Virus record (IMG/VR): IMGVR_UViG_3300025137_000322
Span: 1 to 22,767 of that record
Reading direction: 5' to 3' (one strand)
Origin: a virus
Length of the DNA stretch: 22,767 nucleotides
Positions 1 through 7,093 of the stretch are shown here, one piece after another (positions within the stretch are counted from its first letter, which is position 1; each line of letters begins with the position of its first letter). Below the pieces are notes generated by a model that had not been told where the DNA came from, did no database searches, and saw only the letters and a list, made by a program, of their open reading frames with translations. The translations under genes and the position numbers were made by a program.

Positions 1-1
1 A

Positions 2-3000
2 AATGGAGGTTTAATTAATTTATACAATGAAGCAGGAACTAGAAATGTTGTTGTAAGGGGTTATGGTAATTCATACTTTAATGGAGGTAACTTTGGTATA
101 GGAACAACTACACCAACAGAAAAACTACAAGTAGAAGGTAATATAAGTGCAAGTGGAACAGGTTCATTTGAAAATATAGTTATAACATCTAATGATGCAA
201 ATATTGTATCTGGAAGTGCATTTAGAGTATCAAAAGGAGCATCACCTATTGGAAATATTCGTTATGACACAGTAGTAATAGAGGCTAACGATGTAGCTAC
301 TATAAGAATTGGTGAATCAGACGGTACTGTTTCGAGTATAATGTCTGGTGATTCTAATATGAGGATTAATTCAACTCACCCTATGAAATTTTTCACAGCA
401 GGATCAACAACTGGTGAAGCTCATGGAGGTCAAGGTGGTACTTTAGCTTTAACTTTAGATAATTCTCAAGACGCAACTTTTGCGGGTAATGTATTAATAG
501 CAGATAACAAAAATTTAGATTTTGGCGCAGCAACTGATTTTAGAATAGTACACAATTCAGGCACAAATGTAAATCATATATCTTCAAAATTAGATAGACA
601 ACTATCTCTTAATGCAAACATCATAAACTTTACTAATCAGGCTAATGACGATACTGTTGTGAGAGTAAGTGGATCTAAAGTTGGTATAGGAACAACTGCA
701 CCAACAGAAAAATTACAAGTAGAAGGTAATATAAGTGCAAGTGGAAATGTAGAAGCCACTTCATTTACAGGTTCTCTTTCGGGTACAGTTACAGGTAATA
801 TTATAGGTAATGCTACAGGTTTAACAGGCACACCTGATATTGTTGTAGGATCATTAACAGCTACATCTATAACATCATCAATTGTAACATCATCAATATT
901 ATTCACAGAAGGATCAAATATATTTGGTGATGTTACATCTGATTTTGAAGACACTCATACATTTAATGGTCATATAACAGCCTCGGGTAATATAAGTGCA
1001 AGTGGAAATTTATATGCTCAAAAATATTATATACACTCAACAAAAGAGACATACATAGGTTCAAGTGATAGTGGTGATGATTTACTACTTGAAGCAGTTG
1101 ACGATATAAGAATTAGACCAACTGATGATGTACTTCTTTATGGTAATGATGATACTATTTATACACATTTTGATGGTGCTAATAAAAGAGTCGGTATAGG
1201 AACATCTATACCAACAAAAAAATTACATGTATCGGGAGCCATAAGTGCAAGTATGCATTCTGCAATTAGAACTTTAGATCATGGAGAAACTTTACCTCAG
1301 TTATTAATTGAAGGAAATATGGGTGGATTTACTCCAGCATTAGGTACTGCTATAGAATTAAGATCTAATATAGATTATAGAGGAAGAGGAATCCATATGA
1401 CTACAGCTACAGGTTCTGAAGGTGAAGAATGGTTTGCTGGTGTTCCTTATACAGGGGGAGGATATCAAATAGGATATGATGGTTCAAATGGATTTCCTTA
1501 CTATAAAGCTAGTAGTTCTCTCTTTATCAATGAATCTGGAAATGTTGGTGTAGGAACAGTTAATCAAGGTAGAAAATTAGATGTAGAGGGTACATTTAGA
1601 GCCACAGGAAACACAGATTTTTTATCAAATGTATCTTTTAGCCAATCAGCTGATGGTGGTGTTGGTGGGTTTGGTTCTATATTAGAAAAACCATCTGCTG
1701 CTGTTCATACATTAAGGTTTGATTCTAATAGATTTAGATTTTGGGCTGGTGGTAATGAAAGATTAACTTTAGTATCAGCTTCAGGTAATATTGGTATAGG
1801 ACAAAGTGATCCAAGTACAAAATTACACATTGGAGATGGTGGTACAGGTACAGTAGATTCAGCATATTCTTTAGCTATTGAAGGTGATGGTATTGATGGA
1901 GTACATATACTTACTGCTAATGATCAACAAGGTAGAATAGTCTTTGGAGATGCTCAAGATAATGATATAGGTCAAGTAAGATACGATCATTCTGATAATA
2001 GTATGACATTTAGAGTTAATACATCTGATGCAATGACTATTACTGGTTCTACAGGTAACGTTGGTATAGGAACAACCACACCATTAACACCACTTCATGT
2101 TAATGCTGGTAGTAATAACCAAAAAGTAGCTACTTTTACAGGTAATAATACTACTAGAGGATTAGAAATAACTACTTATCAAGAATCAAACCACGACGCC
2201 GGAGTAATTTTAGATGCAGTTGATGCTTCTCATGGAACTTTAAAATTCCAAACTAGCACAGATGATGCTATGATAATTACTAAAAATCAAAAAGTTGGTA
2301 TCGGAAATATGACACCACCAGAAGTGTTAACAGTTACAGGTAACATAAGTGCAAGTGGTGAAGTAAATGTTAATGTAACTGATGCATTATTTTCATCTAA
2401 AATTACCATAGGAGGAGACGCATATTCAACAGGTGCATTTAAAGTTGGTTCAGCAGCTACCAATGTTGGTAAGATGACAAATACAAATGGAGTACTTACT
2501 TTAACAGCGGAAGATAATAGAGACATACAATTTGGTGATACTTCAACAACAGCATCAATATATATTGATAATTCAGCTGAAAAGGTTGGTATAGGAACAA
2601 AAACACCAGGAGAAAAATTAGAAGTAGTAGGTAATATCAGAGCAAATGTATCTAATGCAGGAGGGTTTATGATTACTGGTAACGCTGCAAGTGGTTTAGT
2701 TAGAAGTAATGCTACTGGAGTTGCATTAAGAACAAATACTACTGATCGATTAATTATAAATTCAGATGGTGATGTTGGTATAGGAACAGGGACAGAACCA
2801 CCAGAAAAATTAACAGTTGAAGGTAATATAAGTTCAAGTGGAAATGCAATAATAAAAGGCAACATAACAGCCTCAAGTAATGCAGGTATTGCAGGAGCAT
2901 TAGGAGTAGGTGTATCAAGTCATCATGCTAGTTTTGGATTTTATAATCAAAACACAGCTTATTTCAATGGACAAGTTACAGTAAATGATAGCTTAGCTAT

Positions 3001-5293
3001 TGATGCAGGTAGTGTAAGTGTAAGCGGACCTGGTCACATAACAGCCTCAGGTAATATAAGTGCAAGTGGAAATGTTATTGCAAGTGGTAATATACTTTTA
3101 GATGAAAATGGTTATTTACAACTTAATAACACAAATAATAATAATCCATCCTTTATAGGAAACCAAGGTTCAAATGCTACTCAAATATCTTTTATGTTAG
3201 GTAGTCATGGTAATGCAAATGCAAGATTTAAAATTGAAGATAGTAAAATATCAACATTAAAAGGAGCAGATTTATTTGTTTCGGGAGCATTAGAAGTAGA
3301 ATCACACACAACAGCCTCAGGCAATATAAGTGCAAGTGGAGAAGTATATGGTCAAAAGTTTGGAGCAGGTAGTACAAATCTTTTAGATTTTTCAACAACT
3401 AACTCTATAATATTTAGAACAAATAACTCTAATAGATTAAGATTTGACCAAAGTCAATTTTATCCTGTTACTAATAATGGTGTTTCTTTAGGTACAGCAA
3501 CTAATAGTTTTTCAGATTTATTTTTAGCAACAGGCGCTGTTATTAACTTTCATAATGGTGATGTTACATTAACACATAGTAGTAATACTTTAACTTTAGG
3601 TGGTGGAACTTTTGTCGCAGGTGATGTAAGTGTAACTAACATAACATCCTCAGGTAATATAAGTTCAAGTGGAACAGGTGAAAATTTCTTTAATGGTGAT
3701 TTTAAATTTGATGGCGATACAACTATCTCAACAGTTGGTTCTAGTGATGATATATCTATTAATCCTGCGGCAGAGTTAAATTTAGGAACGTCAAACGCTG
3801 ATGTAGTACAAATAGGAAGACAATCAAGTGCAGTACCTATTAAAATATTTGCCGGATCTTCGACCCCCACTTTTGAAGCAAAATCAGGCCATATAACAGC
3901 CTCAGGTAATATAAGTTCAAGTGGTACTGTACATACTAAATTTTTACAACTACCACAGGCAGGTGCTGGAGGAACAGGTGATAGTTCTATTCATTTTGGA
4001 TCACCTGGTGGGAATAATGGACACATTTATGATGATGGACAGTTTCGTTTAGGTTATAATGATAGTGATAATATATCACTGGCTGATGGCTCAACTACAA
4101 TTAGTTCAATAAAAGCTAAATTTAATGGTAATATTACAGCCTCAGGAACTATAAGTGCAAGTAAAGATATATTAACATCAGGAAGCTTCAGAACTAATGC
4201 TGATGTAAGTGCGAGTGGTGATGGTACAAATGAAGGTCGTATATTTGCAGGACAATTTTATGCACATCAAGCATATAGATTAAATGATGCTAGTGGAACA
4301 TCTAGACATGTTCTTACTAATGGATCTGATGATTTAACTATTGAAATAGGTAACGCAAATATGACAAGTGGGGTGTCATTAGTAGGAAATGTAACAGCCT
4401 CAAATAATATAAGTGCAAGTGGTACTATTTTTACTAATAAAATAGAAGGTCATACTTCATTAGCTTTAGGAGACCCAGATGGTAATTCAAATGCATCAAG
4501 AGTTATAATAAACCAATCTGATACTTCAGTTTCAGTTTTTAATGCTGACCTAGTTGTAGGCCAAACAGGTGGTGGAGAAAAAGATTTAAATGTAACAGGA
4601 ACAGGTTCATTTGGACATATTTTAATGGCCGAACAAACTAGAATATCATTTGATAATGAATCATCTAATGATCAATTTATTACAGGTACAGATCATAATA
4701 TCACAATAGATGGAGATAATAATGTTAATTTAGAAGCGGATGTAGGAGTAAATTTAAATACACCATTAGTAACAGCAACAGGTAATATAAGTGCAAGTGG
4801 AGACCATACAGCTCTTAATTTGACAGCTACAGGTTCTAATAATCTTCTTAACACAAGTGCAAGTGGAAATCTTATAGGTAATAGATTTTTTAAAAAATCA
4901 TCAACAGCTGATTATTTTCTAGCACAAGGTGATATTATATATACTGGAGGGGGATCTACTACAAAAGGAGATATTGTTTATATGAATACTTCTGGTAACT
5001 GGGCAAGTGCTAGAGCAGACGCAACAAGTACATCAACTAGTTTATTAGGAATTGCATTAGGAACAGATCCTGATGTTAATGGTGTATTATTAAGAGGTAC
5101 AGTAACGTTAGACCATGATGTAGCAAATAATCAAGGTGTACCATTGTATATATCAACTTCTGCCGCTGGACAAGCTACTGCAACTATCCCATCCGCAGAC
5201 GGACATATTGTAAGAATTATAGGATATAATTTAGGTGATAATGATGAGATATGGTTTAATCCAGATAATACATTTGTAGAAATAAATGCATAA
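2..5293 (+). CDS. Giant repetitive tail fibre / receptor-binding protein (5' end outside window)
   Basis: The frame is open from base 2 to the TAA at 5291-5293 (1763 codons), so the gene enters from the left edge; the ATG at 341 is internal, since a repeat of the same family is already encoded at 91-158. The left half carries nine units of the form [NKRD]-VGIGT-x(2)-P-x-EKL-x-V-x-GNISASG, near bases 93, 681, 1195, 1546, 1789, 2059, 2296, 2587 and 2773. This is the beta-helix style common in phage fibres and often seen ahead of S74 chaperone domains. The right half carries about eight GHITASGNISASG-type units. The last roughly 110 residues (from KGDIVYMNTSG to NPDNTFVEINA) read as a compact terminal domain without an S74-like region. 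The likely role is an elongated trimeric fibre or spike contacting the host surface. Whether it sits on tail or head is not shown by sequence; its place beside the tail genes favours the tail. Confidence 0.75.
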   Translation, partial: NGGLINLYNEAGTRNVVVRGYGNSYFNGGNFGIGTTTPTEKLQVEGNISASGTGSFENIVITSNDANIVSGSAFRVSKGASPIGNIRYDTVVIEANDVATIRIGESDGTVSSIMSGDSNMRINSTHPMKFFTAGSTTGEAHGGQGGTLALTLDNSQDATFAGNVLIADNKNLDFGAATDFRIVHNSGTNVNHISSKLDRQLSLNANIINFTNQANDDTVVRVSGSKVGIGTTAPTEKLQVEGNISASGNVEATSFTGSLSGTVTGNIIGNATGLTGTPDIVVGSLTATSITSSIVTSSILFTEGSNIFGDVTSDFEDTHTFNGHITASGNISASGNLYAQKYYIHSTKETYIGSSDSGDDLLLEAVDDIRIRPTDDVLLYGNDDTIYTHFDGANKRVGIGTSIPTKKLHVSGAISASMHSAIRTLDHGETLPQLLIEGNMGGFTPALGTAIELRSNIDYRGRGIHMTTATGSEGEEWFAGVPYTGGGYQIGYDGSNGFPYYKASSSLFINESGNVGVGTVNQGRKLDVEGTFRATGNTDFLSNVSFSQSADGGVGGFGSILEKPSAAVHTLRFDSNRFRFWAGGNERLTLVSASGNIGIGQSDPSTKLHIGDGGTGTVDSAYSLAIEGDGIDGVHILTANDQQGRIVFGDAQDNDIGQVRYDHSDNSMTFRVNTSDAMTITGSTGNVGIGTTTPLTPLHVNAGSNNQKVATFTGNNTTRGLEITTYQESNHDAGVILDAVDASHGTLKFQTSTDDAMIITKNQKVGIGNMTPPEVLTVTGNISASGEVNVNVTDALFSSKITIGGDAYSTGAFKVGSAATNVGKMTNTNGVLTLTAEDNRDIQFGDTSTTASIYIDNSAEKVGIGTKTPGEKLEVVGNIRANVSNAGGFMITGNAASGLVRSNATGVALRTNTTDRLIINSDGDVGIGTGTEPPEKLTVEGNISSSGNAIIKGNITASSNAGIAGALGVGVSSHHASFGFYNQNTAYFNGQVTVNDSLAIDAGSVSVSGPGHITASGNISASGNVIASGNILLDENGYLQLNNTNNNNPSFIGNQGSNATQISFMLGSHGNANARFKIEDSKISTLKGADLFVSGALEVESHTTASGNISASGEVYGQKFGAGSTNLLDFSTTNSIIFRTNNSNRLRFDQSQFYPVTNNGVSLGTATNSFSDLFLATGAVINFHNGDVTLTHSSNTLTLGGGTFVAGDVSVTNITSSGNISSSGTGENFFNGDFKFDGDTTISTVGSSDDISINPAAELNLGTSNADVVQIGRQSSAVPIKIFAGSSTPTFEAKSGHITASGNISSSGTVHTKFLQLPQAGAGGTGDSSIHFGSPGGNNGHIYDDGQFRLGYNDSDNISLADGSTTISSIKAKFNGNITASGTISASKDILTSGSFRTNADVSASGDGTNEGRIFAGQFYAHQAYRLNDASGTSRHVLTNGSDDLTIEIGNANMTSGVSLVGNVTASNNISASGTIFTNKIEGHTSLALGDPDGNSNASRVIINQSDTSVSVFNADLVVGQTGGGEKDLNVTGTGSFGHILMAEQTRISFDNESSNDQFITGTDHNITIDGDNNVNLEADVGVNLNTPLVTATGNISASGDHTALNLTATGSNNLLNTSASGNLIGNRFFKKSSTADYFLAQGDIIYTGGGSTTKGDIVYMNTSGNWASARADATSTSTSLLGIALGTDPDVNGVLLRGTVTLDHDVANNQGVPLYISTSAAGQATATIPSADGHIVRIIGYNLGDNDEIWFNPDNTFVEINA
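93..158 (+). repeat. 66-bp direct repeat, copy 1 (fibre gene)
   Basis: This copy matches 681-746 at 64 of 66 positions by eye and lies 588 bases from it in the same reading frame. It encodes a complete VGIGTT...EKLQVEGNISASG unit. The near identity at the DNA level suggests recent duplication or gene conversion. Confidence 0.85.
681..746 (+). repeat. 66-bp direct repeat, copy 2 (fibre gene)
   Basis: Partner of 93-158, with only two substitutions, one silent and one Thr to Ala. Other units in the gene are much more diverged. Confidence 0.85.
966..4873 (+). repeat. Array of GGTAATATAAGTGCAAGTGG-type repeats inside the fibre gene
   Basis: A roughly 21-base unit encoding GNISASG recurs at 986, 2339, 2822, 3050, 3320, 3653, 3905 and 4781, with outlying copies at 137 and 725. 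Degenerate copies lie near 1230, 4147, 4410 and 4855. Several copies are preceded by ACAGCCTCAGG, giving an ITASGNISASG module. Spacing is irregular (about 230-500 bases), so the units punctuate longer variable segments rather than forming a strict tandem array. Confidence 0.8.
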
Positions 5294-5907
5294 TGAGTTA
5301 CACAGATAAAACATTAACATTCAAATCAGACAAGATATACTATACAGACACATCTTTTGGAGGAGATTTTGAAGTTATGATGGATTGGGAAGACCCCCTA
5401 ATGTCAGCTTCAGCAGCTTACGTGTGTGGAAACGGAGGTGACATTTTAGAAATAGGATTTGGAATGGGAATATCAGCAGGTTATATGCATTCTCATTCAA
5501 TTTCAACACACACCATAATAGAAAATCATCCTGACATAATACCCAAGGCTCAGGCGTGGGCTTCAAATAAATCTAATGTAACTATCATAACAGGTAGTTG
5601 GTATGATATTAAAGATTCTTTGTCAACATACGATGGTATATTTTATGATACTTTTGGTGATCAAAATATGAAAAATTTTAGTTCATCTTTAAGTGCTTTA
5701 ACAAAACTAAATACTAAAGTAACTTGGTGGAATAATGAAACTAAACTTGAACTTATATCCCCTGGTAGATTATTATTTGAAAATATGTTACCTGAAACTA
5801 ATTATTATAATATACCTAATGTAACTTATCAAGCTATGACTGTTGATCCACCAACAAACAGCTATTTCAATAGTACAACTTACTATTTACCTAAAAAACA
5901 GTTTTAA
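5293..5907 (+). CDS. SAM-dependent methyltransferase of the guanidinoacetate/arginine (GAMT/RMT2-like) type
   Basis: A 204-residue class I methyltransferase. The SAM motif I is DILEIGFGMGISAG (50-63); the acidic end of strand 2 is IIEN with E77; the motif after strand 4 is YDGIFYDTFGD (113-123). These match the GAMT/RMT2 branch: WE-x-P (W32-E33-P35), LEIGFGM and the YDT triplet are its hallmarks. In GAMT the glutamate of WE-x-P and the aspartate of YDT bind the guanidino group, and here E33 and D119 are both present. Human GAMT is 236 residues, so this is slightly short but complete. The substrate is unknown; a guanidino group (small molecule or protein arginine) is the best inference. The ATG shares its A with the fibre stop (TAATG), implying translational coupling, and the next gene starts directly after its stop. 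Membership of the methyltransferase class is near certain; the branch is likely. Confidence 0.85.
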   Translation: MSYTDKTLTFKSDKIYYTDTSFGGDFEVMMDWEDPLMSASAAYVCGNGGDILEIGFGMGISAGYMHSHSISTHTIIENHPDIIPKAQAWASNKSNVTIITGSWYDIKDSLSTYDGIFYDTFGDQNMKNFSSSLSALTKLNTKVTWWNNETKLELISPGRLLFENMLPETNYYNIPNVTYQAMTVDPPTNSYFNSTTYYLPKKQF

Positions 5908-6594
5908 ATGCCAACGTTAGCATCAAATAGAAAAGGATTCATAACAGGAGCAAGTGCTAGTGATTATGAAACCGCACTTGTTCAATCTACTGGTACAGCT
6001 ACTGATAGTGCTACAGGTAATCAAACAGCTTGTATTCAATATTTTAAATCATCAGGAAGAGGTGGTGGTACATTTAGATTTATAAGAACATTTATACATT
6101 TTGACACATCAGGTATATCAGGTGCTTCTAGTATTTCTCTTCAATTAACTTCTGTTGCTGGTAATGCTGGTAATGGTCTTAATAATGTAACAGCAGTAAA
6201 ACATACTGCTGGTACTAGTAATGGTGGTGAGCTTGCTAATGCTGATTTTAATAATGTAGATAAATCCACTACCTATTCTGCCGCAACAGCTTATGCATCA
6301 AGTGGAACAGTTGAATTTACTTTAAATGCAGCAGCCGCTACTCAAATTAATAATAACAATGATTTTAATATAGCATTACTTTTATCTGCTGATGTAGCGG
6401 GTGAAGAAGAAGACCCATTAGAAGAAGATGGTGATATAAGTAATGGTATAGCTTTTAGTAGTGCTATAAATTTAGTATACACAGCAGCTGCTGCTGCAGC
6501 CTATGATCATAACGTAATAGGAATAACACAAGGTAATATTAAAAAAGTAAATTTAATAGCTACTGCAAATATAGAAAAAGTAATAGGAGTATAA
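5908..6594 (+). CDS. Adhesin-like structural protein of the fibre operon
   Basis: A 228-residue protein starting immediately after the methyltransferase stop. Residues 57-70 (RFIRTFIHFDTSGI) followed by SSISLQL resemble the core of DNRLRE-type beta-sandwich modules found in surface and carbohydrate-associated proteins. An acidic patch (GEEEDPLEEDGD, 165-176) and an alanine run (193-198) lead to a C-terminal pair of short repeats: VIGITQGNIKKVNLI (203-217) and ATANIEKVIGV (218-228). Such ANI-KV-GV repeats are common at the ends of phage structural proteins. No signal peptide or transmembrane segment is seen. It is probably a virion decoration or fibre-associated protein; an exact role cannot be assigned. 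Confidence 0.55.
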   Translation: MPTLASNRKGFITGASASDYETALVQSTGTATDSATGNQTACIQYFKSSGRGGGTFRFIRTFIHFDTSGISGASSISLQLTSVAGNAGNGLNNVTAVKHTAGTSNGGELANADFNNVDKSTTYSAATAYASSGTVEFTLNAAAATQINNNNDFNIALLLSADVAGEEEDPLEEDGDISNGIAFSSAINLVYTAAAAAAYDHNVIGITQGNIKKVNLIATANIEKVIGV

Positions 6595-6617
6595 TAAAAA
6601 TAACGGTTTTTATCTCT

Positions 6618-6633
6618 TACATATATGTATATC
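6618..6633 (+). promoter_or_regulatory. Candidate promoter/operator, motif B copy 1
   Basis: The gap 6595-6667 contains ATATATGTATATC (6621-6633), shared exactly with 10282-10294 upstream of the gp26-like gene. In this copy TACATATATGTA (6618-6629) is a perfect 12-base palindrome. Both copies follow a pyrimidine-rich CTC stretch and lie about 30-35 bases before a start in the context GTTATGG. Function is inferred from position and recurrence only. Confidence 0.45.
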
Positions 6634-6667
6634 CGATTAATAAAAAATAAATTTAAAAATTTAAGTT

Positions 6668-6958
6668 ATGGCAGTAGAACAAAAAATACCAACACCAACA
6701 GATATTAAAAAAGGACCAGTTAAATTTACAACTGAAGAAATTCAAAATTTAAAAGATCTTCAATCAAAAGTAAATCAAACAACAATTCAATTTGGTCAAT
6801 TAAATATTAATAAAATTAAATTAGAAGAAGCTGAAATTTTATTAAAAAATCAATTATCTGAATTAGAAAAAGAAGAAGTTAAAATAGCAAAATCTTTATC
6901 AGATAAATATGGTAGAGGATCTCTTGATATAGAAACGGGAACTTTTACTCCAGCATAA
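6668..6958 (+). CDS. Small coiled-coil protein, unknown function
   Basis: A 96-residue protein, highly charged, dominated by Lys, Glu, Gln, Leu and Ile. Residues about 18-80 show heptad-like spacing (NLKDLQSKVNQ, KIKLEEAEILLKNQLSEL, EKEEVKIAKSL), predicting a long alpha-helical coiled coil. The ending KYGRGSLDIETGTFTPA is glycine-containing and probably extended. It lies alone between the fibre block and the sheath gene, behind the motif-B element. Without cysteines, membrane segments or catalytic motifs, it could be a small structural or chaperone protein. I do not recognise a named family. Confidence 0.6.
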   Translation: MAVEQKIPTPTDIKKGPVKFTTEEIQNLKDLQSKVNQTTIQFGQLNINKIKLEEAEILLKNQLSELEKEEVKIAKSLSDKYGRGSLDIETGTFTPA

Positions 6959-6977
6959 TAGTTTTTAAAAAAGCCAT

Positions 6978-6988
6978 TATATTTATTA
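6978..6988 (+). promoter_or_regulatory. Candidate promoter box, motif A variant (upstream of sheath)
   Basis: TATATTTATTA is a variant of the TATATTTATAA box found closer to the sheath, tape-measure and 13830 genes. It lies 116 bases before the sheath ATG and 66 bases before the better copy at 7044, so it may be a secondary start or chance in AT-rich DNA. Confidence 0.25.
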
Positions 6989-7043
6989 CTAAGGGAATTA
7001 TACTTTTAATTACCTATTTTTAGTTTGGTTTGTGTTTTCCTTT

Positions 7044-7062
7044 TATATTTATAATAGAACAA
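7044..7062 (+). promoter_or_regulatory. Candidate late promoter of the sheath gene, motif A
   Basis: TATATTTATAATAGAACAA matches 9704-9722 before the tube gene at 18 of 19 positions. The core TATATTTA fits seven of eight positions of the Bacteroidota -7 consensus TAnnTTTG. TTTG tetramers occur upstream at 7024 and 7029, but the spacing is shorter than the classical -33/-7 distance. The sheath ATG lies 50 bases from the motif start. Confidence 0.55.
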
Positions 7063-7093
7063 CCAGACATAACATTATAAAAAATAATATAAA

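Noticed and set aside
341-343. ATG as the true start of the fibre protein
   Set aside because: The same frame is open back to base 2 and encodes another complete repeat at 93-158, so the gene starts before the window.
2287-2865. 192-residue open frame on the minus strand inside the fibre gene
   Set aside because: It mirrors the repetitive plus-strand codons; its sequence is low-complexity Pro/Leu/Ser/Val and there is no start context. It is a shadow of the fibre gene.
137-4873. CRISPR array or diversity-generating retroelement template
   Set aside because: The recurring 21-base units are in-frame protein repeats with irregular spacing, and no reverse transcriptase or cas gene is present.
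6594-6613. Possible terminator after the 228-residue protein (ATAAAAA / TTTTTAT)
   Set aside because: The stem is entirely A-T and lacks a following T tract; too weak to call.
7046-7053. T4 late promoter (TATAAATA) on the minus strand
   Set aside because: There are no genes on that strand; the box recurs only ahead of plus-strand starts, so a plus-strand role is more plausible.
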